A stretch of 64,000 bases of DNA from Korobacter sp963758505 (GTDB taxonomy: Bacteria; Acidobacteriota; Terriglobia; Terriglobales; Acidobacteriaceae): positions 372,001 to 436,000 of the forward strand of contig CAVWVJ010000001.1 of NCBI GenBank assembly GCA_963758505.1, read 5' to 3'. Each line of letters starts with the position of its first letter. Within the stretch, counting starts at the first letter, position 1. Made by a program: the position numbers and the translations under genes. This document shows, one piece after another, positions 27,803-36,481 of the stretch. A model generated the notes under the pieces. It searched no databases. It was not told where the DNA came from and saw nothing but the letters and a program-made list of their open reading frames with translations.

Positions 27803-28840
27803 ATGGCAAAGCGCACCGAACAACTCGTCGATATCGATGGAAAGCAGCTCAGCCTCTCGAACCTGGATAAGGTGCTCTATCCAGTGGCGGGATTTACGAA
27901 GGGGCAGGTGATCGACTATTACGTACGCATCGCCCCTGTGCTGCTGCCCCATTTGCGAGACCGTCCGCTGACCATGAAGCGGTATCCGAACGGCGTGAAC
28001 GGCATGCATTTCTATGAGAAGAATTGCCCCGAGCATCGTCCGGATTGGGTGCAAACCGCGCCCGTCTGGAGCGAGGGAAACAATAAGACGATGCACTATT
28101 GCCTCGCGCAGGACTTGCCGACGCTGGTTTGGGCGGCCAACCTTGCGGACCTCGAGCTGCATACCTCGCTGTCGCATGGCAGCGACATCATGCGCCCCAC
28201 ATTCATCGTCTTCGACCTCGATCCAGGCCCCCCGGCCGACATCGTGCTCTGCTGCCAGGTCGGCTTGTGGGTGCGCGACATCTTTTCGCACTTCGGCCTC
28301 CAGAGCTTCCCCAAAACCTCCGGATCCAAGGGTCTCCAGATCTATGTCCCTCTGAATACCGCGGTGACGTACGAACAGACCAAGCCTTTCGCGCATGAGC
28401 TCGCGCGACTGCTCGAGCGCCAGCATCCGGAGCAGGTGGTTTCGGATATGAAGAAGGTGCTCCGGACCGGCAAGGTCTTCGTTGACTGGAGCCAGAATGA
28501 CAATCACAAGACGACCATCAACGTTTATTCGCTGCGCGCGCGCGACCTTCCTACCGTGTCTACTCCCGTGACCTGGAGCGAAGTCGAACAGTGCCTCAAG
28601 AAGAAGGATCCGAACTTGCTCGTCTTTACTTCGGACCAGGTACTCGACCGTGTGCAGAAGCAAGGGGACTTGTTTGCGCCGGTGCTGACCTTGAAGCAGA
28701 AGCTCCCAAAGCCTGAATCGCTGCAATCGCTCAATGAACCGCAGCCTGCCGATGCCGTGAAGGCGAAGCCGAGGAAATCTGCAGCGAAGAAAACCAGCAA
28801 ATTGCCGCCAACAAAGAAGCGTTCGCGTCAGTCCGCATGA
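27803..28840 (+). CDS. LigD-type DNA polymerase (stand-alone PolDom)
   Basis: A primase-polymerase of the archaeo-eukaryotic type, as in the Pol domain of bacterial NHEJ ligase D. Visible are NLDKVLYP, LTMKRYPNG, FVFDLDPGP-type text (the catalytic DLDPGPP), SGSKGLQIYVPL and the end motif DWSQNDNHKTTINVYSLRAR. The normal Pol domain is about 300 aa; this one has an extra basic tail rich in Lys, Ala and Pro (after about 300). No ligase, nuclease or Ku gene is adjacent. It overlaps the DUF72 gene by 4 bases (ATGA). Confidence 0.9.
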   Translation: MAKRTEQLVDIDGKQLSLSNLDKVLYPVAGFTKGQVIDYYVRIAPVLLPHLRDRPLTMKRYPNGVNGMHFYEKNCPEHRPDWVQTAPVWSEGNNKTMHYCLAQDLPTLVWAANLADLELHTSLSHGSDIMRPTFIVFDLDPGPPADIVLCCQVGLWVRDIFSHFGLQSFPKTSGSKGLQIYVPLNTAVTYEQTKPFAHELARLLERQHPEQVVSDMKKVLRTGKVFVDWSQNDNHKTTINVYSLRARDLPTVSTPVTWSEVEQCLKKKDPNLLVFTSDQVLDRVQKQGDLFAPVLTLKQKLPKPESLQSLNEPQPADAVKAKPRKSAAKKTSKLPPTKKRSRQSA

Positions 28841-29592
28841 AAGCGAAGAAGCAATTTGAATTTCCGAAGCCGCCTGATCCGCGAGGGTTTTACATCGGAA
28901 CCTCGGGCTGGGCCTACGACATCTGGCAGCCCGCGTTCTTTCCCGAGGGCCTGCCAAAAAGCAAGTACCTGCCGTACTACGCTTCTTGTTTGACTTCGTG
29001 CGAGGTGAATTACACCTTCCGCAACCGCCTGAGCGAGAACACCGCCGCCAAGTGGATCTCCGAAACGCCTGCAACGTTTCGGTTCGTGTGCAAGGCGAAC
29101 CAGTTCCTTACCCATATACGCCGGCTGAAGAATTGCGAAGAGCCGGTCCAGACCTTCGCGAAGGGTATGGAGCCGCTGCTCGCCGGCGGACGCTTTGGCG
29201 GCGCCCTCTTTCAATTGCCACCCAACCTCCATGCCGATGCCGGCCTCCTGCGGGAATTCCTGCAACTGCTGCCGCGCCCAATGAAGTCTGCTTTCGAGTT
29301 TCGCCATGAGTCCTGGTTCACCGACGAAACCTACAAAGCTCTCTCCGATGCCGGTGCGGCGCTCTGCATCGCCGAGACCGATGACTTGACCACGCCCGAA
29401 GTGCATACCACCAGTTTTTCTTACTACCGATTCCGCCGGCCCGACTATTCAGAGGCCGATCGTAAGAAGTTGGCGGACCGTGTGACCGCAGCGCGGGCCC
29501 GGTCGAACGAGATCTACGCATTCTTCAAACATGAAGAGCGGCCGGACAGCCCGCTGTGGGCCGTGGAACTGCTGAATCAGGTACTGGCTTAG
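28837..29592 (+). CDS. DUF72 family TIM-barrel protein
   Basis: A 251-aa DUF72 (YecE-like) protein with IGTSGWAYDIWQPAFFPEGLPKS at the N-terminus, EVNYTFRNRLS, FRFVCKANQFLTHIRRL, GALFQLPPNL and FEFRHESWF. The family folds as a TIM barrel; its enzymatic role is not established. Its ATG sits in the stop of the LigD-like polymerase gene, so the two are translationally coupled. xerD follows after 50 bases. The reported context elsewhere also links DUF72 with DNA-related genes, but this is weak evidence for function. Confidence 0.88.
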   Translation: MKAKKQFEFPKPPDPRGFYIGTSGWAYDIWQPAFFPEGLPKSKYLPYYASCLTSCEVNYTFRNRLSENTAAKWISETPATFRFVCKANQFLTHIRRLKNCEEPVQTFAKGMEPLLAGGRFGGALFQLPPNLHADAGLLREFLQLLPRPMKSAFEFRHESWFTDETYKALSDAGAALCIAETDDLTTPEVHTTSFSYYRFRRPDYSEADRKKLADRVTAARARSNEIYAFFKHEERPDSPLWAVELLNQVLA

Positions 29593-29642
29593 CATCAAAC
29601 TCTGTATTCCCGCGCACCCGTCCTTCGCCGCATACTTTCCTC

Positions 29643-30584
29643 GTGGGCCTCACCAATCAAAACGAGCGGCTGCTGCACAGCTTCATCGATTACCTGAAAG
29701 TCGAGAAGGGACTCTCGAAGCTGAGCGTCAGCGCGTATGCGCACGATATCGCGCAGTTCTCGGAATTCCTCGCCAAGCACAAGCGCTCGCTGGACAACGC
29801 CCGCCGGCAGGACGTCCGCGATTTCCTCGACGAGCTCTTCAGCAATGCACTCGATGGGCGCAGCGTCGCGCGCAAACTTTCCTCGGTCCGGCAGTTCTAC
29901 AAATATCTGTTGCTCGACCGCCGCATCGATCACGATCCCACGCTGAATATCGAATCGCCGCGGCAGTGGAAGGTCCTACCGAAGTCGCTTGCCACTGACG
30001 AAGTCTTGCAGGTGCTCTCCGGGCCTCCGCGCAGGCTCGATACCAAGGAATCGCAGGCCCTCGCGTTGCGCGACCGCGCCATGCTTGAAGTCTTCTACGC
30101 CGGCGCGCTCCGGGTCTCCGAGATCATCGGCGTGCGCATGGAAGACGCAAAACTCGATCTCGGCTACATGATCGTTCGCGGCAAGGGCGACAAGGAACGC
30201 ATCGTTCCGCTCGGCCAGGGCGCTCTCGTCGCACTAAAAACCTATCTGCAATCCGGCCGCGAGATTCTCTGTGCCGGCAAATCCTCGCCGCTTCTTTTTC
30301 TTGGTCGGCGCTGCCGCAAGCTCAGCCGCCAGCGGGTCTGGCAGATGGTATCGGCGGCATCGCAAAGCGTGGGAAGGCACGCAAGCCCGCACATGCTTCG
30401 CCATAGCTGTGCCACCCACATGGTCGAGAATGGCGCCGATCTTCGCACCGTGCAGACCATCCTCGGCCACGCCGACATTTCCACCACCCAGGTCTACACG
30501 CACCTCGCGCTCGATCGCCTGAAGAAGGTCTATCGCGATCACCACCCGCGCTCCAAGCGGCGCAATGCTGGTGATGCCCAATGA
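29643..30584 (+). CDS. xerD: Tyrosine recombinase XerD
   Basis: Site-specific recombinase, 313 aa, that probably acts with the adjacent XerC to resolve chromosome dimers at dif. The SAM-like N-terminal core-binding region (ending about 100) is followed by the catalytic domain. Catalytic residues are visible as ALRVSE (Arg), GKGDKE (Lys), HMLRHSCATH (His, Arg), LGHADISTTQVYTH (His and Tyr). GTG 29643 is the start; the frame is open from 29556 but shadows DUF72. Assignment to D rather than C is by similarity and gene order. Confidence 0.85.
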   Translation: MGLTNQNERLLHSFIDYLKVEKGLSKLSVSAYAHDIAQFSEFLAKHKRSLDNARRQDVRDFLDELFSNALDGRSVARKLSSVRQFYKYLLLDRRIDHDPTLNIESPRQWKVLPKSLATDEVLQVLSGPPRRLDTKESQALALRDRAMLEVFYAGALRVSEIIGVRMEDAKLDLGYMIVRGKGDKERIVPLGQGALVALKTYLQSGREILCAGKSSPLLFLGRRCRKLSRQRVWQMVSAASQSVGRHASPHMLRHSCATHMVENGADLRTVQTILGHADISTTQVYTHLALDRLKKVYRDHHPRSKRRNAGDAQ

Positions 30585-31483
30585 AACCGCCGACCGTCGA
30601 AAAGGGAATTGCGCAGTTTCTCCGCTCGCTCAAAGAAAAGAACGCCTCTGCCCACACCATCAAGGCCTATGCCGCCGACCTAGCGCAATTCTCGTCGTAC
30701 ATTGGCGCGGTGCAGTGGGACGACATCGACCACGTACGCATTCGCGGCTTCCTCTCGCATCTTTACGACCACGGCCTAAGCAAGCCATCCGTCGCCCGTG
30801 CCCTGGCTGCGTTACGTTCGCTGTATAAATGGCTGGCGCGAGAAGGTATGGTCGAGCAGAATCCCGCCGCGCTGGTGGCCACCCCAAAGCTTCCCAAGAA
30901 ACTGCCGCGCGTTCCCACGATGGAAGAGCTGAACGCGGTGATGGATTCCGCCATGCCGGAGGTAGCGAGTTTCCCTGAGCGTGACGCTCTCATCTTCGAA
31001 CTGCTTTACGGCTGTGGGATTCGCAACTCCGAACTCACCGGCATCAATCTCGACGACATTCGCTGGTCCAATGAGGCCATCCTGATTCGCGGCAAAGGCA
31101 AGAAAGAGCGCTTCGTCCCCCTCGGCGACGAGGCTGCGAGTGCCGCCAAAACCTATTTGCCCAGGCGCCAGGCCGTGCTCGCCGAACGCAAGGCCCGCAG
31201 CAACGCCTTGCTCATCAACCTCCGCGACGGCTCCCGCCTTACCTCGCGCAGCGTCGGACGCATCGTCAAGCGCATCGCCATTGCCCGCGGGCTTCCCGCC
31301 GACGTCCATCCCCACACTCTGCGCCACGCCTTCGGCACGCACCTATTGGAAGAGGGTGCAGACCTGCGCGCCATCCAGGAACTGCTCGGCCACGAGCGCC
31401 TTGCCACCACCCAGCGCTACACCCAGCTCTCCACCCGCCATGTCCTCGAGGTCTATGACAAGACGCACCCCCGCGCTAAGTGA
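30581..31483 (+). CDS. xerC: Tyrosine recombinase XerC
   Basis: The second Xer recombinase, 300 aa, starting with ATG that overlaps the stop of xerD (4 bases, ATGA). It has the core-binding domain and the full catalytic set: GCGIRNSEL (Arg), GKGKKERF (Lys), HTLRHAFGTHLLEEGADLR (His, Arg) and LGHERLATTQRYTQ (His, Tyr). In most bacteria xerC and xerD are unlinked; here they form one transcription unit. The stop codon lies in a perfect 14-base palindrome. Confidence 0.87.
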   Translation: MKPPTVEKGIAQFLRSLKEKNASAHTIKAYAADLAQFSSYIGAVQWDDIDHVRIRGFLSHLYDHGLSKPSVARALAALRSLYKWLAREGMVEQNPAALVATPKLPKKLPRVPTMEELNAVMDSAMPEVASFPERDALIFELLYGCGIRNSELTGINLDDIRWSNEAILIRGKGKKERFVPLGDEAASAAKTYLPRRQAVLAERKARSNALLINLRDGSRLTSRSVGRIVKRIAIARGLPADVHPHTLRHAFGTHLLEEGADLRAIQELLGHERLATTQRYTQLSTRHVLEVYDKTHPRAK

Positions 31484-31493
31484 CTTAAGTCAC
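31480..31493. promoter_or_regulatory. Perfect palindrome over the xerC stop codon
   Basis: GTGACTTAAGTCAC is a perfect 14-base palindrome that includes the xerC stop codon and lies about 14 bases upstream of the -35 of the PilZ gene. It could be an operator for the PilZ gene. Confidence 0.35.
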
Positions 31494-31506
31494 GCACGAA
31501 GTAACG

Positions 31507-31535
31507 TTGCCTGCCGAAAGGTGCTTGGGTACTAT
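31507..31535 (+). promoter_or_regulatory. Candidate sigma-70 promoter for the PilZ gene
   Basis: TTGCCT (31507-31512) and TACTAT (31530-31535) are separated by 17 bases. The expected transcription start is about 31541-31543, right at ATG 31544, so the mRNA may be leaderless. No ribosome site is seen before the ATG. Confidence 0.45.
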
Positions 31536-31543
31536 GCAGCACG

Positions 31544-32242
31544 ATGTCAGTCCGCTCATTGATGTACTCAAGCGACTCCGATTTGACCGAGAAGTTCACG
31601 GCTGCGCTCCGCGTGCTGGGAATCCAGAACGAGCCGGTCAGCGAACTCGACCGTGCCACCAAGCGCCTCTACGATCGTTTCGACGCCGTAGTGATTGATT
31701 GCGTCGATCCGACCGCCTGCGAGCTGATCAAGGCGGTTCGCTCCAGCCACGCCAACGGCCGTGCGATCGTCTTTGCCGTCACCGATTTCCAGAACTCGCG
31801 CAACTTAGGATCGCTGGCAAACTTCCAGATCGCGAAGCCCGTGAATTGGGAGATCGCCAAGCGTACGCTGCGCGCGGCGCGCACCCTCATCCACCGCGAG
31901 CGCCGGCTATTCGAACGCTCGCAGTTGCGCAGTAGCGCTCTCATCAATGCAGACTCGAAGGAAGTCGCCGTCCGCGTCATGGACCTGAGTGTTCGTGGGA
32001 TGCTCGTCCAGTGGAACGGCAAGCTCGAATTGAACCGCCGCGTGGCGGTGCGCTTCAATCTGCCCGACACCAAGATTGCCATCAACTGCAAGGGGCGCGT
32101 GGCGTGGACCGATCACAAGGGACTGACCGGCATCGAGTTCCTGAACTTGCCGGAAGACACGACTTCGCAGATGCAGCAATGGTTCGAAAAAAACCGCGGC
32201 GGGAAGAAACTCGCCATGGCGGTTCGCTCTAACGTCTGGTAG
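31544..32242 (+). CDS. Receiver-like-PilZ protein
   Basis: A cytoplasmic 232-aa protein. The first 115 residues look like a receiver fold (VVIDCVDP with an Asp at the acceptor position and QIAKPVNW with the conserved Lys). PilZ follows, with RLFER (RxxxR) at the linker and MDLSVRGML (DxSxxG), the residues that bind c-di-GMP. Effects on motility or adhesion are possible. It ends 14 bases inside the convergent large ligase gene. An HD-GYP phosphodiesterase gene lies 6 kb away. Confidence 0.82.
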   Translation: MSVRSLMYSSDSDLTEKFTAALRVLGIQNEPVSELDRATKRLYDRFDAVVIDCVDPTACELIKAVRSSHANGRAIVFAVTDFQNSRNLGSLANFQIAKPVNWEIAKRTLRAARTLIHRERRLFERSQLRSSALINADSKEVAVRVMDLSVRGMLVQWNGKLELNRRVAVRFNLPDTKIAINCKGRVAWTDHKGLTGIEFLNLPEDTTSQMQQWFEKNRGGKKLAMAVRSNVW

Positions 32243-35003
32243 CTTCTCCCACGTCTTCCTCAGGTACAGCATCGGTGCGTGCCGGATCTTTCTTCCCGCT
32301 CATTCGCTCCCACTCGCGCACGATCTTCTCCCGCAACTCAGCCGTAAGTCGCTCATAGGTCTCCGACGTCGGATTTCCCGGAGGCGGTACCACCGGATCG
32401 CAAACCGTGATCTGCAAGGGTGCAAATTTCTGGAAGCCCTTGCCCCGCGGCCATGCCTCATGGAAGCCCTCGATTGCCACCGGGTAGATTGGCACCTGCA
32501 GGTGTGAGGCAAGAATCGCCGCCCCTTTCTTGAACACCTTCGGTGGTCCATCAATCGTCCGTTCGCCCTCGGGATAGAGCACCAGGGTACGGCCATGTTT
32601 CAGCCCGTAGGCCCCGGCCTGCATCGCGGGCACGAGGTTCGCATCCGGATCGATCGGGATCAGTCGCACCGTTGCCGCGAGCTTGCGAATCAAGCGTCCG
32701 CCAAAAATCTCGCTCGTGCCAACGAAAAACAGGTTGCGCAACACCGGCCAGGGCAGCGCAAAGATCATCACAGGCGCATCGAGAAAACTCTGGTGATTCG
32801 ACGAGAGGATGAACGGCCCGGACAGCGGCAGCTTTTCCATCCCGCTCACCTTCAGGCGGAACACGTCGCGCGCCAGCAGGTTCATCACGCGGCCTACCGC
32901 ATACCAGAAGTGGGTGGCAATGGGGCGGTCTTTCGCCACCGCCAGGACCTCCGGATCGGTCACAGGTTCAGCGAGAATGGCGCCCCAGCCGGCGTTTTCC
33001 CGCTGCGCCGTGTCGCTGCGGTGCGCAAGTACGGCGTCCACCAACTCCCGGACGGAGTAGATCTCGCTGCTCACGCTGTCGGGAACGTTGGCGCCCATCG
33101 CCTGCTCGATCTCTACCAGCAATTCCACCCGCTCCATCGAATCAAGCCCAACGTCCAGTTCGAGGTTGTCGTTGGGACGGAGTTCGTTGTGCGAGTTCTT
33201 GGCATTGCGCCGGATGACCGTCAGCGCTTCCTGCACCTCCGGCCGTTCCAGCCACTCGCGCTCGTCGGCGCTGAGTTCCCGCGCGACCGGCGCGTCCTGC
33301 TGCTGTTCGCCGCGTGCATGCATCTCCCGCGTACGGCGCTCGATCTCGAACCGTTTCAGCTTTCGCGTGGTGGTGCGCGGCAGGTCTTCCTGCCACACGT
33401 CGTAACTGAGAATTCTCTTGGTGCTCGGCACTTGCGCCGACAATCCTTCGATATCGAAGCGAATCACCTCGCGGATGTTAACGATCTTTTTTTGCTTCAG
33501 CACCTCGAAGTTCGGAACTACCGCGGCGTGCAGCCGCTCGCTCAAAGGTTCCCCCGGACGGCTCTCCAGGCCCATCACGCAGAGCTCCTTGATCCATGGC
33601 GACTTCAGGTAATGAGCTTCGATCTCCTCCGGGTAAATATTCTTCCCGGAGCTCAGGACGATCATTTCCTTGGCACGGCCCGCGATATAAAAATTGCCGG
33701 CCGCGTCTCTGTATCCAAGGTCTCCGCTGTAAAACCAGCCCTCGCGCAGCACCGCCGCGGTGGCGTCCGGGCGGTTGTAGTACCCCTTCATCACGATGCC
33801 GCCCCGGATCCTCAACTCGCCCACCAGGCGCCCGTTGCTGTCCGGCTGGGGATCGTGGATCTCGATTTGTATCCCCGGAAACGGCTTCCCGATCGAGCCG
33901 ATCACGTTATCGTTCGGCGGCGTCACGCATGCGCCGCCGCTCGTCTCCGTGAGCCCGTACGCCTGCAGGATGGTGAAGCCCATCGTATGCAGGTCTCGGC
34001 CAATCGTGGCATCGAAACGCGAACCACCAGTAATGAGGTACCGCATCTGCTTGCCCAGCAGTTCGTGGACCTGCCGAAAAAAGATCTTGCCCGGATTCAA
34101 CCCGAGATGCCGCGCGAATCGGGATAGTGCCATCAACGCTCGGAAGGCGCCCCGGGTGAGAGCACCCTTCTCTTTCACCTGTTTTTGCACCCGTTCGTGG
34201 ATCAGGTAGAAAAATTGCGGTACGCAGCAGAAGACGGTGATCTCTCGCTCTCGCAGCGCCCGCAGCAGCTCTGAGGTATTCAGCGACTCCAGGTACACCA
34301 CCCGCGCACCGATCGCCAGCGGGATGAGCAGGTTTGCCATCTGCGCCAGCGAATGGAAGAGCGGCAGAACTCCCAGCAGGGCGTCCTCGTGGGTCACGTC
34401 CAGCACCTTCAGAGCCCCCTCCATCTCGGCGAGAAGGTTGCTGTGGGTGAGCATCACTCCCTTGGGATCGCTGGTGGTGCCGGAGGTGTAAAGGATGCAG
34501 ATCGTGTCTTCGGGCGCGGCGATGACCGGTTCGAACTCCCGTGCTCCGCGTTCGAACATCTCGTCCAGGTTCGCCAGCCCAGGACTTGACCCCGTGACCA
34601 TGGCCAGCCGAATCGGCAACCCCTCGGTGGCCTTCCGCGCTGCGTCGAGAGTGCGTTCGTCCACGAACGCCAGCACCGCTCCGCAATCCAGCAGCAGTTT
34701 GCGCAGCTGCTCGGGTTTGTAAGCGGTATCCAGCGGTACGGCCGTGTTCCCGGAGGCGACAATGCCAATGTAGGCTGCGGTCCAGCGCGGTGAGTTGGCA
34801 GCCAGCATCGCGCAACGTGCGCCGCCCGCGATGCCGCAACCGGCAATCCAGGAACCGACAGCGTCTGCCATCAGGCGCAATTTGGCGTAGGTGTAGCTCT
34901 CAACCTCGGGCTGCGGATGGTCCGGCGTCGCTGCGTGCTGCATCTGCAGCGCAACCGCGTCCGGCCATTGCTTCACGCTTTCGACGAAGCGGGCATAAAA
35001 CAT
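32229..35003 (-). CDS. AMP-dependent acyl ligase - acyl carrier protein - PlsC acyltransferase fusion
   Basis: One 924-aa protein with three linked functions. The N-terminal ANL ligase (about 1-560) has LYTSGTTSDPKGVMLTH, YGLTETSGG and the SGDLGY motif. A carrier domain follows, with phosphopantetheine Ser622 in LDVGLDSMERVEL. The C-terminal 1-acylglycerol-3-phosphate-type acyltransferase has H737-x4-D742 (SSNHQSFLD) and YPEGERTIDG. It could activate a fatty acid, load it on its own carrier and transfer it to a lipid acceptor. I chose ATG 35003; the frame extends to 35084. The order differs from E. coli Aas, where the acyltransferase comes first. Confidence 0.9.
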   Translation of the reverse strand: MFYARFVESVKQWPDAVALQMQHAATPDHPQPEVESYTYAKLRLMADAVGSWIAGCGIAGGARCAMLAANSPRWTAAYIGIVASGNTAVPLDTAYKPEQLRKLLLDCGAVLAFVDERTLDAARKATEGLPIRLAMVTGSSPGLANLDEMFERGAREFEPVIAAPEDTICILYTSGTTSDPKGVMLTHSNLLAEMEGALKVLDVTHEDALLGVLPLFHSLAQMANLLIPLAIGARVVYLESLNTSELLRALREREITVFCCVPQFFYLIHERVQKQVKEKGALTRGAFRALMALSRFARHLGLNPGKIFFRQVHELLGKQMRYLITGGSRFDATIGRDLHTMGFTILQAYGLTETSGGACVTPPNDNVIGSIGKPFPGIQIEIHDPQPDSNGRLVGELRIRGGIVMKGYYNRPDATAAVLREGWFYSGDLGYRDAAGNFYIAGRAKEMIVLSSGKNIYPEEIEAHYLKSPWIKELCVMGLESRPGEPLSERLHAAVVPNFEVLKQKKIVNIREVIRFDIEGLSAQVPSTKRILSYDVWQEDLPRTTTRKLKRFEIERRTREMHARGEQQQDAPVARELSADEREWLERPEVQEALTVIRRNAKNSHNELRPNDNLELDVGLDSMERVELLVEIEQAMGANVPDSVSSEIYSVRELVDAVLAHRSDTAQRENAGWGAILAEPVTDPEVLAVAKDRPIATHFWYAVGRVMNLLARDVFRLKVSGMEKLPLSGPFILSSNHQSFLDAPVMIFALPWPVLRNLFFVGTSEIFGGRLIRKLAATVRLIPIDPDANLVPAMQAGAYGLKHGRTLVLYPEGERTIDGPPKVFKKGAAILASHLQVPIYPVAIEGFHEAWPRGKGFQKFAPLQITVCDPVVPPPGNPTSETYERLTAELREKIVREWERMSGKKDPARTDAVPEEDVGEATRR

Positions 35004-35102
35004 GACAGTGTTTGTCGAGAACCAAAAAATTCGAGCCCATCTTACGCGTTGCGCAGCTCTCGACCCAAGAGATTCCTCATCCAACTTGCATTGGAGGAGT
35101 CA

Positions 35103-35702
35103 ATGCGAACCGCACACGAAATGTTTGTTCATGAGCTGACAGATATGCTCGATGCCGAACAGAACCTGATCGAAGCTCTTGGAAAGCAAGCTGAAGAGAG
35201 CTCCCGCCCCGACTTGCAGAAAGCATTTCAAAGCCACCAGGCGCAGACCGAAAAGCAAGCCGAGCGCCTGCGGCAATGTTTTGAGCTGCTGGGGGAAGAG
35301 CCCGAAGATGCCGAATGTAAGGGCATTCGCGGGCTGATCGCCGAGCACGATACTTTCGTCGAGGAAGAAGATCCGGCGGAAGATCTCGTCGATATCTTCA
35401 ACACCGGCGCGGCGGAAAAGGTCGAGAGCTACGAGATCTGCGCATACGAGGGACTTATACGTATGGCAGACCTGATGGAGCATACCAAGGTCTCCCGCTT
35501 GCTCAACCAGAACCTGAAGGAAGAGCAGCAAACGCTGAAGAAGATGCAGGCATTCAGCAAGAAACTGAAACCGCAAAACCTCGGCATGGATGAAGAAGAG
35601 GGCGAGGATGCGGAAGGTGAGAGCGGCGAGGAACAAAGCGGCTCCCGCAAGAAGACCGCCGGCTCCAACGGATCGAAGTCGCGCCGCGGCCGCGTCGCCT
35701 AA
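35103..35702 (+). CDS. DUF892 ferritin-like protein (YciE/YciF type)
   Basis: A 199-aa four-helix ferritin-like protein of the stress-associated YciF group. Its helices contain spaced Glu and His residues (HELTDMLDAEQNLIEAL, LIAEHDTFVEE, ESYEICAYEGLIRMADL). A tail of about 45 residues is acidic then basic and Ser/Gly-rich, probably disordered. GGAGGAG precedes ATG 35103. A terminator follows. It is divergent from the ligase fusion, with about 100 bases between starts. Confidence 0.85.
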   Translation: MRTAHEMFVHELTDMLDAEQNLIEALGKQAEESSRPDLQKAFQSHQAQTEKQAERLRQCFELLGEEPEDAECKGIRGLIAEHDTFVEEEDPAEDLVDIFNTGAAEKVESYEICAYEGLIRMADLMEHTKVSRLLNQNLKEEQQTLKKMQAFSKKLKPQNLGMDEEEGEDAEGESGEEQSGSRKKTAGSNGSKSRRGRVA

Positions 35703-35715
35703 ACGAAACTGTCAG

Positions 35716-36441
35716 TCAAAGCTCCTCCGCCTGGAGGAGCTTTTTTTCGCTCATAGCGTCGAGGAAGGCGAGGACCAGCGGTGGAGCTTCGCCGCGCAGA
35801 GCCCGCCGCTCCGACTGGAACAACGTTCCAACGAAGAAGGGATGGTTGGCGAGCTCGAGCACGCGTACCTCACCCGTGGCGCCAGCTCCAGTCGCGCGCA
35901 GCTCACCCGAAATCAGCCTCTCCTGGAATGCGGGGTTGAGGCCGTAATTGCAGCGGTAGCTCTCCTGGATGCGCTTCTCTCCATAAGCCGCGCCCACGAC
36001 GCTGTTTTCCGCGAGCACAATCTCCTCGCTCTTCTCCACCAGGGAACACGCCAGCGCCGTAATAACCAGCGTCTCGCCCTCCGGACTGTCTTCGGCGTGG
36101 CCGGCTGTGCTCATTCCGAGGACATTGCGGGCGTATTCAATCACCGCGTACTGGAACCCCGCGCACGTGCCGAGGAACGGCACCCGGCTGTCACGTGCAT
36201 AGCGGATCGCGTCAATCGCGCCTTCGGCGTTCGCGTAAGGGCTGGCTGGAACGCACCAGATGCCGTCGAAACCCGCCAGTTGCGTTTTGGGACTGCGCAG
36301 CGAGGAGGTGTGCAGCCACACGCCTTCCGCCGCAACGTCAAGCTCTTCCCCCGCCAACCGGAGGGCCTCCGGGATCGCCTGGTGGGCAACGACGGAGGAG
36401 TTATAGTCCCCCAGCAGCGCGACGCGGCATCTCCTGTTCAC
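35716..36441 (-). CDS. Stand-alone class I glutamine amidotransferase (CTP-synthase-like domain)
   Basis: A 241-aa GATase1 domain protein. The nucleophile elbow FLGTCAGFQYAVIEYARN carries the active Cys and the end HPFFVGTLFQSE carries the catalytic His. The text resembles the C-terminal half of CTP synthase, but the N-terminal synthetase domain is missing. I use GTG 36441 as start; the frame runs to 36879 over the chemoreceptor gene and is not trusted. It lies 40 bases downstream of the chemoreceptor gene on the same strand. Substrate unknown. Confidence 0.78.
   Translation of the reverse strand: MNRRCRVALLGDYNSSVVAHQAIPEALRLAGEELDVAAEGVWLHTSSLRSPKTQLAGFDGIWCVPASPYANAEGAIDAIRYARDSRVPFLGTCAGFQYAVIEYARNVLGMSTAGHAEDSPEGETLVITALACSLVEKSEEIVLAENSVVGAAYGEKRIQESYRCNYGLNPAFQERLISGELRATGAGATGEVRVLELANHPFFVGTLFQSERRALRGEAPPLVLAFLDAMSEKKLLQAEEL
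35721..35748 (+). terminator. Rho-independent terminator after the DUF892 gene
   Basis: AGCTCCTCC and GGAGGAGCT form a 9-bp stem, followed by seven T. The hairpin lies inside the last codons of the convergent amidotransferase gene on the minus strand (stop at 35716). Confidence 0.88.
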
Positions 36442-36481
36442 AGCCCGGCATTCTACCAAGTACGCCGAGAAGGCTGGTCTT

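Noticed and set aside
27689..29074. N-terminal 460 codons of the frame containing the nucleotidyltransferase
   Set aside because: This part lies opposite the LigD-type polymerase gene, whose motifs are intact; the nucleotidyltransferase motif starts only after it.
32595..34127. Plus-strand frame (510 codons) opposite the ligase fusion
   Set aside because: It lies fully inside a gene with ligase and carrier motifs on the other strand.
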